Counted from the first letter of the stretch, positions 9,801 through 18,663 are shown. The stretch is DNA of 64,000 bases from Halobacillus shinanisalinarum (GCF_022919835.1 NZ_CP095074.1:1054001-1118000), one strand, 5' to 3'. Program-made: numbers and translations. Notes: generated by a model not told the origin, from the letters alone.

Positions 9801-11515
9801 GAATAATAGACACCTAACCAATCATTAGTAGTAGATTCCTCCCTAACAGATGAGAGAGAAAGTTCTACCTTTCCTACACTGGATTTATCAAAATATTCTA
9901 TTCGGATATCGTGGACATTTCCACCATCCTTATTTTTTATTTTAATAAGTCTAGTATCCTTTTCTCCAAAGGCACTTGTTAACCACCTATTAACGATTAA
10001 TTTGTCATCAATATATACCTTAATTCCGTCGTCCGCTCTAGTACGCAAAATATAATCGCCAGCTGGGAGCCTTTTTGAAGTAACATACCTTGCTGAAAAC
10101 TCGTTTGAGTTAACATCAGGACTCGGACTTCCGTAACCATAGTCAATGGAGAAGGTATTATTGTTTGATCTAATTACTTCTTTTGAGACAGGCATGCCAG
10201 TTAGTTCAGTATTATTATAGTAATAAGCTTCCCAATCCCCAAAAGGAACAGCGTTAGCTATTACTTCAGCTGCACCACTCGCCTCTTTATAATCCACTCG
10301 TAACACATGATTACCAGAATTAAGATTGGTAATGTGGCCTAGGTCGATTTCACCTGCTGAATTACCCCAACGGTTTAATATTTCTTTACCGTTGATCGAT
10401 GCTTTCACACCGTCATCAGCATAAGTTTGTACAAAGTAATCTTTGTTTCCTTCTAGCAGTTTGTAATAAGAAGCTGAAAAGAAATCTTTAGGATACCCAT
10501 AAATCGGTTCTCCTAAACGAAAATTGTAATAGATGTCATTAATTACAGCTTGTTTTCCACCATAAACCTTAGCAAGATCCGCAAGATTGTCATTCTTGTA
10601 ATAAGTGTTCATCCATGAGTTTGTAGATAACTCCTTTTTAATTGGATTAATAGAAAAGTCAAGTTTTCCAACGCTTGATTTATCAAAATATTCTACTCTT
10701 ACCCAATGAATGTCTCCATTCTCTTTAGAATCATTCACCTTGACTTTAAACCTATCATTAGAAAATGCTTGTGGATTCCAGTTATTCAAGACTAGCTTAT
10801 TATCAATGAACACTCTAACGCCGTCATCCGCGCCTAGAGTGATGATATATTCTCCCTCTTTTAACCTCATAGCTGTATGATATTCAGCAGAGAATTTGTT
10901 ATTGTCCACTTTAGAAGAGGGGGAGTTATAACCATGATCCAACGAGAGGATGCCTTTATTACGTGTCGATATAGCTTCACTATAAACCGGATCACCACTC
11001 AGCGATGTATTATTGTAATAATAACTAACCCACTCTCCAAATGGACGGACATCGGTGAAATAATTCGCTGCCCCACTCGCTTCGAAGTATTCCGAAGTGA
11101 CAGTATGTGTTCCTGCACTAAGGTTAGGTAGCAATGCTTTATCCAACTCTCCGGCAGAAGTTTTCCACCTATCAATTTTCCTGTTCCCATCAACAGATAG
11201 ACGTACACCATCATCAGCATATGTATGAAGAAAATAACCGGTCTTTCCATCCGTTTTTATTTGCTTCTGAAACTTAGCACTGAAGTTATTGGCATCAACA
11301 CCTTTTTCAGGAGATTTATAACCCCAATTAAAAGATAAACTTTCATACCTTGCTGGTATTGGAGTTCCAGATAAAGTACGATTGTTGTAAAATGCCCCTG
11401 ACCAATTACCTTCTGCTGCATTTGCCACTTCTTTTCCTAATAAAGAAGTTAAGATGATAATAAGAACCAAAAACAAAGACAACCTCATATTCAATTTTAA
11501 CTTTAAAACTATCAC
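6893..11515 (-). CDS. Secreted PA14-repeat N-acetylglucosaminidase (LytD-like GH73 autolysin)
   Basis: About 1540 residues. An upstream in-frame ATG exists at 11560, but GGAGG lies five bases before a GTG at 11515, which also leaves a clean signal peptide (basic KLKLNMR, hydrophobic core, ANA|AEG). Nine PA14-like modules follow, each with a variant of ADDGVxVxIDxKxxxxxW (for example GADDGVRVFIDNK and RADDGIKVYIDDK). An SH3-like segment comes next (GTVTGNVWNLRKGPHTSY). The C-terminal domain is a glucosaminidase with the catalytic-type Glu in SHALLETGNG (near residue 1415) and YNMYGIGAYDSCP. Inferred: cleaves GlcNAc-MurNAc linkages in peptidoglycan, while the PA14 array binds wall glycans. It sits inside the teichoic acid locus, as autolysin genes often do. 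Confidence 0.85.
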   Translation of the reverse strand: MIVLKLKLNMRLSLFLVLIIILTSLLGKEVANAAEGNWSGAFYNNRTLSGTPIPARYESLSFNWGYKSPEKGVDANNFSAKFQKQIKTDGKTGYFLHTYADDGVRLSVDGNRKIDRWKTSAGELDKALLPNLSAGTHTVTSEYFEASGAANYFTDVRPFGEWVSYYYNNTSLSGDPVYSEAISTRNKGILSLDHGYNSPSSKVDNNKFSAEYHTAMRLKEGEYIITLGADDGVRVFIDNKLVLNNWNPQAFSNDRFKVKVNDSKENGDIHWVRVEYFDKSSVGKLDFSINPIKKELSTNSWMNTYYKNDNLADLAKVYGGKQAVINDIYYNFRLGEPIYGYPKDFFSASYYKLLEGNKDYFVQTYADDGVKASINGKEILNRWGNSAGEIDLGHITNLNSGNHVLRVDYKEASGAAEVIANAVPFGDWEAYYYNNTELTGMPVSKEVIRSNNNTFSIDYGYGSPSPDVNSNEFSARYVTSKRLPAGDYILRTRADDGIKVYIDDKLIVNRWLTSAFGEKDTRLIKIKNKDGGNVHDIRIEYFDKSSVGKVELSLSSVREESTTNDWLGVYYSTPEFAGKTSVEGGQLSGYKVKDIFYNWGNGTPKPGFPRDNFSSKFYKKLERGKSYFAHTYSNDSVRVRAGNQLIIDDWKDQEGEIATGLIPSVNENNELLEVDYKEGKGNASLVADVLETGDWIAYYFNNSEVKGPPVDKEVIKNYNGNLSFDFGYGSPSEAVNSDDFSAVYTTYTKLEPGNYIMRTNADDGIRVYIDGKLASNSWELSKYGDQKTHEINVSGNKFHKIQVKYFDKGSIGKFDFSLQPINNEIPKNEWLSLYYNNPDFNGVPVSDGGKYSTVPLSRIANYWWMDSPSTNIKNNYFSAKYLTKIDGNKDYFISAFADDSLEVFVNDNRVIRQAAYTGDPVKALLPNLPAGEHTITANYVEKSSAAVLYNDVVPFGQWVSYYYNNTKLDGHPVNSKVIPSNSNNGFAENFGYGAPMEKVSDDQFSARYVTAKRLNPGNYILETRVDDGVQILVDGEVVVDHWNTKGGKLDRTRLDLQNTSNGNIHWIEVRYFDQSSVGNIDFSIVPYDQSKLLSANNWLAEYYNGVIDPNQPSSTTGKSFIFGGENSQEKIDSINFDWDVNSPYKDINANYFSGVFSKVISIPETGDYEFKLQADDGVILEIDDKLVIDSWEASNNSSRTERVSLSKGNHKVEIKYFERTGAASLKFDYKIVKKKEVNTTYKNYAISLEEMINIQMTATPQTDKRYKLWLREDGLTNISGGKGTVTGNVWNLRKGPHTSYTVGDRVSGGSRLSLYSSVTGPDGFTWYNVKNTSGWVISNKEDLAYYLKPNNFIGNFKDSLQFAKLSMPSDINPKEVNNKILNGKGILEGKAEAFVEGGKEHGVNEIYLISHALLETGNGASALATGVSYNGKTVYNMYGIGAYDSCPLSCGAKYAYDAGWFTPEAAIKGGAAFIGQGYVNKGQDTLYKMRWDPDFAAQYGRFGHQYATDIGWASKQTWKMEQLYGLLESYSITLEIPRYQ

Positions 11516-11753
11516 TAGCACCTCCATTTTAAATTTATTGAAACATCGATAATTATACAAGATGAAAAATATAAGACTATTTTCGACTACATTTTATATT
11601 CCTTTCAAGAAACCGACAATTAACGATGTTCAAAGACTGGTACTTTCAGGTAATACCTTGTGCCTAACTGCTTAAACTGTTAAACTATTACCCAGTACGT
11701 CTTATATTATATCGGTCGAATTTAAGAGAATTTTAGGTTAAATTTAAATAAAT
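11516..11753. other. Intergenic region between divergent autolysin and tagD genes
   Basis: No gene is supported here. It is A+T-rich and must hold the leftward promoter of the autolysin gene, but I see no clear -35/-10 pair. The tagD promoter and its repeats lie at its right side and are listed separately. Confidence 0.5.
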
Positions 11754-11797
11754 TGTTAAGTTCATGTTAAGAGCGTGTAAAAATAGGTTATTATAAT
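11754..11797 (+). promoter_or_regulatory. PhoP-box-like repeats and -10 element upstream of tagD
   Basis: Three direct repeats TGTTAA, TGTTAA, TGTAAA begin at 11754, 11765 and 11776, an exact 11-bp period. A TATAAT follows at 11792-11797. Read on the other strand they are TTTACA/TTAACA, matching the Bacillus PhoP consensus TT(A/C/T)ACA repeated about once per helical turn. PhoP is known to control tagA/tagD under phosphate starvation. Spacing puts the repeats over the -35 region. Regulation is inferred. Confidence 0.6.
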
Positions 11798-11862
11798 AGT
11801 AAATTGACAGCATATGTTTTTTTAGATAAACAGTCTTTATGACTTTTAGGAGGAATACAATA

Positions 11863-12261
11863 ATGAAGAAAGTAATCACTTATGGAACATTTGATTTGTT
11901 GCATTGGGGACATATAAATTTACTGAAACGTGCGGCAGACCTTGGAGACTACTTGATTGTAGCGATTTCTTCTGATGAATTTAATGCCATTAAAAATAAA
12001 GAAGCTTATCATAGCTTTGAGAACCGTAAAATGATTTTAGAGGCTATTCGTTATGTTGACGAGGTTATTCCCGAGGACAATTGGGAACAAAAAGTCAATG
12101 ACGTTCAAGACCACGACATTGATGTATTTGTTATGGGCGATGATTGGAGAGGGAAGTTTGATCACTTGAAAGAATATTGTGAAGTTGTTTATCTTCCACG
12201 TACTGTAGGCATATCAACATCTAAAATTAAGAACGACATATTAGATGTGAACAATGGCTAG
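11863..12261 (+). CDS. tagD: Glycerol-3-phosphate cytidylyltransferase TagD
   Basis: 132 residues from the ATG at 11863, which follows AGGAGGAATACAATA. An earlier ATG at 11839 lacks a ribosome binding site. Cytidylyltransferase motifs: YGTFDLLHWGHINLLKRA (HxGH-type nucleotide binding) and RTVGISTSKI near the C-terminus. The length equals TagD/GCT enzymes. It converts glycerol 3-phosphate and CTP to CDP-glycerol in the cytoplasm, the donor for TagB and TagF. Its stop overlaps the tagB start by 8 bp, so the two are translationally coupled. Confidence 0.95.
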   Translation: MKKVITYGTFDLLHWGHINLLKRAADLGDYLIVAISSDEFNAIKNKEAYHSFENRKMILEAIRYVDEVIPEDNWEQKVNDVQDHDIDVFVMGDDWRGKFDHLKEYCEVVYLPRTVGISTSKIKNDILDVNNG

Positions 12262-13444
12262 GGAATTTTTGGTAAGCATGTATTTGCTTACTGTAAGAAT
12301 TTTATTTAACGCTTTTAAACTGAGTCCCCAACGGAAGAAAACGGTGTTTGTTTCTTCTTTTGGGGATAATATTTTGTACACCGTTGAAGCCTTGAAAAAA
12401 CAGTACAGTGGAAGCATCGTAATTTTAAAGGATAGTGGCTGTCGATATAGTTATAAGGAAGACCCACAAACCGCTGTCCTTCCTTTTGACTTGAAAAATC
12501 CTTATGCTTTTATTCTTTCTATCTACCATTTAGCTACATGCGAGAAAGTCTTTGTCGACAACTATTTCGGTTTTTTAGCTGCGGCTGATTTTCGTGACAA
12601 TGTGGAGTGTATTCAACTTTGGCATGCTTCTGGTGCTGTAAAACGGTTTGGATTAAAGGACCCATCTATTGAAGCGAGAACTAAACGTGCGAATGATCGC
12701 TTCCTACAGGTGTATGACAAGTTTGATCACGTTGTCGTTGGATCAGATAAAATGGCCAAGATATTTAAAGAAAGCTTCGGTTTGTCTGATGACAAAATTT
12801 TAAGAACTGGCGTACCTCGGACAGACTTCTTTTTCGAGCATAGTGATTCTTCAAGGATTCGAGCAAATATGGAGAAGAAACACCCTAGGATTAAAGGGAA
12901 GAAAGTCATCTTGTATGCGCCTACGTTTCGTGATCACCAGCTGACTGATCCCGATATCCAGTTAAACTTGAAGTTGTTATATGAAACATTGCAAGATGAC
13001 TATGTCCTTATGATGCGACTTCATCCTGCCGTAAAGACAACATTTGCAAATTCTTATCCTAACTTTATTATTGATGTTTCTACAGGCGAAAATATCAATG
13101 AACTATTGATGGTTACTGATCTTTTGATTACCGATTATTCATCCATTCCTTATGAGTTCTCATTATTGAATAAACCGATGATTTTCTACTCTTACGACCT
13201 AGAAGATTATTCGAGAGCTAGAGGTTTTTGGGAAGACTATCACTCAATGGTCCCTGGCCCTGTTGCTTATACAAGTGAGGAGATCGTCGAAATTATTCTC
13301 AATGAACCTTATAATATGAAGGTTGTGAATAAATTTGCACAAGATTGGAATGAATATTCCAATGGACAATCTAGTCTGCAACTCATTCAAGCACTTTATG
13401 GGGACGTTACAGAGAAAGAAGACGTACTGTTCAAGCAAAGATAA
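12254..13444 (+). CDS. tagB: Teichoic acid glycerol-phosphate primase TagB
   Basis: 396 residues, close to B. subtilis TagB (381). Hydrophobic N-terminus (MYLLTVRILFNAF), then the CDP-glycerol glycerophosphotransferase fold: IQLWHASGAVKRFGL, VILYAPTFRD, LMMRLHPA and LLITDYSSIPYEFSLL. It adds the first glycerol phosphate to the ManNAc-GlcNAc linkage unit on undecaprenyl diphosphate at the inner membrane face. The start ATG lies within the end of tagD (8-bp overlap). It is assigned as TagB because it is short, lacks the long N-terminal region of the 1452-3500 protein and is coupled to tagD. Confidence 0.85.
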   Translation: MAREFLVSMYLLTVRILFNAFKLSPQRKKTVFVSSFGDNILYTVEALKKQYSGSIVILKDSGCRYSYKEDPQTAVLPFDLKNPYAFILSIYHLATCEKVFVDNYFGFLAAADFRDNVECIQLWHASGAVKRFGLKDPSIEARTKRANDRFLQVYDKFDHVVVGSDKMAKIFKESFGLSDDKILRTGVPRTDFFFEHSDSSRIRANMEKKHPRIKGKKVILYAPTFRDHQLTDPDIQLNLKLLYETLQDDYVLMMRLHPAVKTTFANSYPNFIIDVSTGENINELLMVTDLLITDYSSIPYEFSLLNKPMIFYSYDLEDYSRARGFWEDYHSMVPGPVAYTSEEIVEIILNEPYNMKVVNKFAQDWNEYSNGQSSLQLIQALYGDVTEKEDVLFKQR

Positions 13445-13484
13445 CCGATGAACTAGATATTTCATTGGTTATCTTTCTTTTTTT
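13440..13484 (+). terminator. Terminator after tagDB
   Basis: 13-bp stem GATAACCGATGAA / TTCATTGGTTATC (one G-T pair) overlapping the tagB stop and followed by a T-rich run to 13484. Confidence 0.8.
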
Positions 13485-13614
13485 AATCTTTTCAAGCATA
13501 AATACCTGCACCTATCGCGTTATGTAAAAAACAACCTGATTTTAATAAATAACAGCTGTCTCTTATTCGACTTATTATATGATTGAAAATGAAATCGTGT
13601 AAAAGATCAGGGTA

Positions 13615-14340
13615 TCAGGAGTAATTATATTTTTTATTTTTCCAAACTTTGTACAAAAACATGGGCAACTTAATCTGTCTTTTGATCCTCCATGGTTCAG
13701 TGATCAAACGATACAACCACTCTATTCCAAACCTTTGAAACGTGGCCGGGGCTCGTTTCACTCTACCTGACAATACATCAAAGGACCCGCCTACTCCTTG
13801 AAAAATTCGGACATCAAGATTCTTCATGTTATCAACAATCCAGTTTTCTTGACGTGGGCTGCCTAGACCAACACATAGAATATCAGGTTTAGCAGCATTG
13901 ATTTGTTTCTTGATATACTCGTGATCATCTACATATCCGTCCATCACACCAACTATGTTCAAATTCGGATATTTTCTGAGCAAGTTTTCTTTTGCTTTCT
14001 CAGCCACTCCTGGCTGGGCACCATATAGAAATATCGACTTACCATAGGTCGATGCTTGTTCACAAAGTGTAAGTAACATATCTATTCCTGTTACGCGCTC
14101 GGAAATATTCCCACCGTATATTTTTGAAGCCAGTAGAACGCCTACACCATCAGGGATCTGGTAAGTGGCTTGATTTAATAAGCGTAACAATATTACATTT
14201 TTTTGGGCCTGGAGAATTTTTTCAGGGTTAATGGCTACGATAAATGACTGTTTATTTTGCTCGATGTCAGATATAATGTTTTTTTTGAGTTGGTTATAAG
14301 TATAACTACTTACGTCAACTCCTAGAAATTTTTCCTTCAT
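13615..14340 (-). CDS. tagA: N-acetylmannosaminyltransferase TagA (WecG/TagA/CpsF family)
   Basis: 241 residues, full family length. GT26 motifs: VAINPEKI near residue 37, IPDGVGVLLASKIYG with the conserved Asp near 64, LCVGLGSPRQENWI, and GVGGSFDVLSGRVKRAP. It transfers ManNAc from UDP-ManNAc to undecaprenyl-PP-GlcNAc made by TagO, completing the linkage disaccharide. The start overlaps the stop of the dehydrogenase gene by 4 bp (ATGA). In B. subtilis tagA is divergent from tagD; here it heads leftward as the last gene of a three-gene operon. Confidence 0.92.
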   Translation of the reverse strand: MKEKFLGVDVSSYTYNQLKKNIISDIEQNKQSFIVAINPEKILQAQKNVILLRLLNQATYQIPDGVGVLLASKIYGGNISERVTGIDMLLTLCEQASTYGKSIFLYGAQPGVAEKAKENLLRKYPNLNIVGVMDGYVDDHEYIKKQINAAKPDILCVGLGSPRQENWIVDNMKNLDVRIFQGVGGSFDVLSGRVKRAPATFQRFGIEWLYRLITEPWRIKRQIKLPMFLYKVWKNKKYNYS

Positions 14341-15632
14341 GATTTTACCTTGACCTTATTAATTTTAGAATCGCCTAACCTTTTGACAATAAATCCTGCG
14401 TTTTTCCATTCATCTAAGTTAAGAACGTTCTTCGTATCAAAAATCAACTTATTATTCATTGTACTTTTTACAACTTCAGGGTCAAGGGTCTTAAATTCAT
14501 CATGATCTGTTAAGAAGACAACTATATCTGCCTCACTCAAGGCTGTCTCCATATGTTGGGTTTGATTCAAAACAACATTCTCTTTTATATGGGGATCAAA
14601 CGTTGTGAAATCAATTCCCCGTTCTACCATTTTTTCAATAACCTTCAAGGAAGGGCTCTCCCGCTGATCATCAATGTTTGCCTTGAAAGATATTCCAAAT
14701 AGTGCCACTTTCGGATCCCTTATAAAATTATCCTTCAACAGTTCTTCAATTTTATCAGCCGTAAATACCGGCATTTGATCATTCGTATGTCGGCAAAGCT
14801 GGATGATGTTTGACAGATCTGGTTCGATTTCAGCCAAGAACCATGGATCAACTGCGATACAGTGCCCTCCTACTCCAGGACCTGGTGTGTGGATATTCAC
14901 ACGTGGGTGATAGTTGGCCAGCTTGATGGCTTCCCATGAATTGACACCGATTTTTTCACTTATTAGTGCGAGCTCATTCGCGAATGCAATGTTGACGTCA
15001 CGGTAAGTATTCTCAATAACCTTTGCCATTTCTGCAGTTGTTGCATCAGTTAAGTGAATATTTCCTCGTACAAATGATTGATATAACTCCATTGTCATTT
15101 GTGATGATTGTTCATCGATACCTCCAACGATTCGATCATTATCGACCAGCTCTTGAAAGACTCTTCCTGGGATGACACGTTCAGGTGAATGGGACACAAA
15201 TAATTCTTCACCTAGCTCTAATCCAGATTCGCTCAAAACAGGTATCATGACATCTTCAACTGTTCTTGGGGGTACAGTGGATTCCAAGATGACAAGGTTT
15301 CCTGGTTTAAGAAAAGGAACAATTGATTCAGTAGCACTTCGGACATATTCCAGATTTGCTGTTTTATCTGCTTTGATTGGAGATGGAACAGCGATGATAA
15401 ATACATCAGCCTCTGTCGGCTCTATGGAAGCTTTGAATAGTCCCGTATCAATCGCATCCTTCAGTCGTTCGGACAGTCCACTTTCTTCAATATGAAGTTG
15501 TTTCCTACTTATCATCTCCACTACCTGACGATTTACGTCCACGCCATGGACCTGATGACCATTTATGGCAAACATAACTGAGGTGGGCAAACCAATATAC
15601 CCTAAACCAACTACACATAATGATTTCTTCAT
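14337..15632 (-). CDS. UDP-N-acetyl-D-mannosamine dehydrogenase (WecC-like)
   Basis: 431 residues of the UDP-glucose/GDP-mannose dehydrogenase family. N-terminal Rossmann motif VVGLGYIGLPTSVMFA; ESTVPP; and the active-site segment GPGVGGHCIAVDPWFLAE, which carries the catalytic Cys and the DPWF signature typical of UDP-ManNAc dehydrogenases rather than UDP-glucose enzymes. It oxidises UDP-ManNAc to UDP-ManNAcA with NAD. It overlaps both neighbours by 4 bp. No UDP-GlcNAc 2-epimerase is in the window, so UDP-ManNAc must come from elsewhere. Inferred role: supplying uronic acid for a second acidic wall polymer or capsule. Confidence 0.82.
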   Translation of the reverse strand: MKKSLCVVGLGYIGLPTSVMFAINGHQVHGVDVNRQVVEMISRKQLHIEESGLSERLKDAIDTGLFKASIEPTEADVFIIAVPSPIKADKTANLEYVRSATESIVPFLKPGNLVILESTVPPRTVEDVMIPVLSESGLELGEELFVSHSPERVIPGRVFQELVDNDRIVGGIDEQSSQMTMELYQSFVRGNIHLTDATTAEMAKVIENTYRDVNIAFANELALISEKIGVNSWEAIKLANYHPRVNIHTPGPGVGGHCIAVDPWFLAEIEPDLSNIIQLCRHTNDQMPVFTADKIEELLKDNFIRDPKVALFGISFKANIDDQRESPSLKVIEKMVERGIDFTTFDPHIKENVVLNQTQHMETALSEADIVVFLTDHDEFKTLDPEVVKSTMNNKLIFDTKNVLNLDEWKNAGFIVKRLGDSKINKVKVKS

Positions 15633-16975
15633 TGCAGATACTCCCTTTCAGTCACGTTGTTTATGACAAATCTATGCTTTCCACCTTTGGTTTTCTCAAA
15701 ATGATCCGTAATTTCAAAGGATACTTTTTTTAATTCTGCTTTTTCTAAAATGTTTCGCCTAATACGTTCGAGTTTTTGTTCAAACTGCGGGTCTGATAAC
15801 TTCAGCTTTATCATTACCTCTCCGACTTTATCTTGTGTCACTTGGAATTGTTCCACAGCATCATATTGCCGGAAAGTAGTTGAGAAGAAGCCTCCATGTA
15901 CTTTCCGGTTTCCTGCTGAGTAAATGAATTCCTGTTGCCTTCCCTTAATGTGTGTGAAACGTAGTAAACCTCTGCCACATGAACATGGCTCTGTAGTTAA
16001 TGACCCATAATCCCCTACTTCATATCGTATAAATGGCATAGCATAGTTAGTTAAGTCAGTGAGCAGGATTCTACCTTCCACTGCGTCCGGAACAGCGTGT
16101 CCTTCTTCATCGACAATTTCAACATAACAGCGCTCCATTCCAATGTGTAACCCGTCATGTTGTCGACACTCAAAGGCTGTCACTCCTCCGTCATTTGCTC
16201 CGTATTGGTCAAACACTTGACAGTTGAATGCCTTTTCTATGGCTTCGCGGTAATGTGGTAACAGGACTTCTGATGTGGTGATCACCCCATTCAATTGCAA
16301 AGTCTCACCTTTTTTTATGATGAAGTTTGCCAACTCATACGTAGATGATGAATAGCCATAAAGAAATTTAATTTTACCTTTTTTCAGTTTCTTTAAGTAA
16401 GACCCCATCGTGTCATCTGACATGTTATAGGAAGAAAAGGGAATCCAATTGTTCAAAAAATAGTATAATTTTCTTTTTATATCAAAACCTGATAATAATG
16501 AGCCTCCAGCTAACACAGCGATTTTATCACCAGGCTGGTAACCTGTTACATTCCATCCGCGCCAAATGTTCGCCCACATCAATGAATGAGACACTTTTGG
16601 CACGAAATATTTTAACGGCCTGCCCGTCGATCCACCTGTCCGCTTTTCCTCTGCCCTGTATTCTTTTATATTATTAGCCACCATTGCATTTTTATGACGT
16701 TTCATCTCATCTTTGCCTACTATGGGGAGCTTGTTTAGATCCTCTAGTGAAGTAAAATCCTTAGGTTTTATGCCCGCTTCCTCCATATAATGCTTATAAT
16801 ATGGAACATGATGATAAACGTGATCCACCAGATTAGTTAATTGTTTAAATTGTAAAGTGGCCAATTGTTGTTGGTCTTGCCACTGACTCCGTTTATATAT
16901 TTTATAGTAGTGCATTCCATTTGTTCTTCTGCTCTTTTCCATAACGAAAATTTTCAACCGATTAATCAAACTCAC
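15629..16975 (-). CDS. CapK/PaaK-like adenylate-forming enzyme of polysaccharide synthesis
   Basis: 448 residues, GTG start with AAGGAGAG upstream. Phenylacetate-CoA ligase-like features: RTGGSTGRPLKYF (P-loop-like ATP site), YGYSSSTYEL, VFDQYGANDGG, ILLTDLTNYAMPFIRYEVGD and a C-terminal domain after CSCGRGLLRF. CapK-type homologues occur in capsule and exopolysaccharide clusters; their substrate is generally unknown. First gene of the operon with the dehydrogenase and tagA. Inferred: activates a carboxylate, perhaps for decorating the polymer. The substrate cannot be deduced. Confidence 0.75.
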   Translation of the reverse strand: MSLINRLKIFVMEKSRRTNGMHYYKIYKRSQWQDQQQLATLQFKQLTNLVDHVYHHVPYYKHYMEEAGIKPKDFTSLEDLNKLPIVGKDEMKRHKNAMVANNIKEYRAEEKRTGGSTGRPLKYFVPKVSHSLMWANIWRGWNVTGYQPGDKIAVLAGGSLLSGFDIKRKLYYFLNNWIPFSSYNMSDDTMGSYLKKLKKGKIKFLYGYSSSTYELANFIIKKGETLQLNGVITTSEVLLPHYREAIEKAFNCQVFDQYGANDGGVTAFECRQHDGLHIGMERCYVEIVDEEGHAVPDAVEGRILLTDLTNYAMPFIRYEVGDYGSLTTEPCSCGRGLLRFTHIKGRQQEFIYSAGNRKVHGGFFSTTFRQYDAVEQFQVTQDKVGEVMIKLKLSDPQFEQKLERIRRNILEKAELKKVSFEITDHFEKTKGGKHRFVINNVTEREYLQ

Positions 16976-17229
16976 TATTCTCTCTCCTTAGATTTAGCTG
17001 CTCTTATGATGAGAAGTTCATTAGCTTATTCACTTTTCAAATACTTCACTTAAAACAATGGGTTGTACGGGTAATTCTACTTCTTCTCTCTTCATTCATA
17101 CAACACCTTTAATGTAAAGATTTAGTTAAAAATTAGAGAAGTAACTTTACTTATGCTTTATAGACACTATAAAAATAATGGTTTATACTTCAGTGTAAAA
17201 TGAGAAAATACTTTTGAGGTGCTTATTAG

Positions 17230-18663
17230 ATGCTAAGGTTTATAAATAAAGAATTTTATACAAAGCTTCTGTTACTTTTCATTATTGTCCAGCCAGTCCT
17301 AGATATACTTACATATTTTTCAATACAGTCATTGAATATAAACGTGACCGTTGGTATTATTTTCAGGGTGCTGTTTATGGTCGTGTCTTTATGGTTTATC
17401 TTTTTCGGTAATTCAAGCAGACTGAAGAAATATGTCATCTTCTATTTAATGGCTATGTTTGTTGTATTCGGCATCGGTCTCGTCTATAATTATTTTGCAA
17501 AACCAATCTTTGACCCATTCGTTGAACTTCAGTTTGTTGCTAAAACGGTCTATTTCTTTATTATGCTGTGTTCCTATTTACTACTTTTTACAAATATCGA
17601 CCGTAAAAATGATGTTAGCCATCGTATATTGAGAGCTGTATCGGTTGCTATGTTTATTGTTTCTTTAACAATGTTTATAGCGATATTAACAGGAACTTCC
17701 TCAAGCACTTATGAATGGAATAAGTTCGGGTTTAAAGGGTGGTTCTTTTCGGGTAATGAGCTCGGTTCTATTGTTGCCGTCAGTTTCCCGCTAACTTACC
17801 TATACGCGCTAATCAAGAGTGACGGATTGAAAAAGGTTTACTATTTCATACCTGTAGTTATGCTTGCCGCCGTTTCTATCTTAATAGGTACAAAAGTGGG
17901 TTACTTTGCTGTGTTAGGAGCAGGCATCATTGTTTTTCTATGCTATCTCGTCTATTGGAGTATTCAAATGATCAGGAAGGCAAAAGAACCGCTGACGAAT
18001 ATGCGCCTTATCTTCTCCTTTGTATTTTTGGCCTTGTTTTTACTAGTCACACCATTTTCACCTAGCTTCTCTAATGTATCAGGAGACGTAGGTGCCATTA
18101 ATGAGCAAGCCGAACAAAAAAACAACGAGACAGAACAAAATAAAAGTAATGGTGAACCTTCTGAAAAGCCGGGAGAAGAAACAGAACCCGAGCAAGATCA
18201 AAAGAATAAAGAACAAAATCTGATGGAATCACCTATCTTAAAGATTATCCTAAGCTCTAGAAACATCTACTTTACTGAGCTATATAATGATTATCTTGAT
18301 GCTGCACCGATGCAAAAAATGTTCGGCATGGGATATGCGGGAAACTATAAAGAAAATCCGAAACTTATTGAAATGGATTTCTTTGATTTATTTTTTTCCT
18401 ATGGGATCATGGGCTTTCTTTTCATCTTAGTCCCTTTTCTTTTGATTGTCGGGCTATTTGTCAAGTTATTATTCCAAGTCCCTGGACGTTTATTACATCC
18501 TGAGAATATGCTTATCCTCCTTTCTATAGGGTTAGGTACAGGGATTGCATTCTTAGCAGGGCATGTATTGTATGCCCCAGCTGTCAATATTTACTTAGCG
18601 ATTTCGATGGTATTACTGATTATCAATATGCTTAAATTGAATAAACAACGTAAAGAAGCTTAA
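17230..18663 (+). CDS. O-antigen ligase/polymerase-like membrane protein
   Basis: 477 residues with about ten or more hydrophobic segments and GAGGTG before the ATG. The arrangement (paired N-terminal spans, a large extracellular-type loop, C-terminal spans) and GWFFSGNELGSIVAV resemble Wzy/WaaL-type O-antigen ligase-family proteins. The large loop contains a hydrophilic Glu/Gln/Asn/Lys-rich insertion at about residues 295-335 (EQNKSNGEPSEKPGEE) that looks like a disordered linker. Inferred: polymerises or ligates a lipid-linked oligosaccharide outside the membrane, with the following GT4 gene and the MurJ-like flippase. The family is too diverse for a specific name. Confidence 0.65.
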   Translation: MLRFINKEFYTKLLLLFIIVQPVLDILTYFSIQSLNINVTVGIIFRVLFMVVSLWFIFFGNSSRLKKYVIFYLMAMFVVFGIGLVYNYFAKPIFDPFVELQFVAKTVYFFIMLCSYLLLFTNIDRKNDVSHRILRAVSVAMFIVSLTMFIAILTGTSSSTYEWNKFGFKGWFFSGNELGSIVAVSFPLTYLYALIKSDGLKKVYYFIPVVMLAAVSILIGTKVGYFAVLGAGIIVFLCYLVYWSIQMIRKAKEPLTNMRLIFSFVFLALFLLVTPFSPSFSNVSGDVGAINEQAEQKNNETEQNKSNGEPSEKPGEETEPEQDQKNKEQNLMESPILKIILSSRNIYFTELYNDYLDAAPMQKMFGMGYAGNYKENPKLIEMDFFDLFFSYGIMGFLFILVPFLLIVGLFVKLLFQVPGRLLHPENMLILLSIGLGTGIAFLAGHVLYAPAVNIYLAISMVLLIINMLKLNKQRKEA

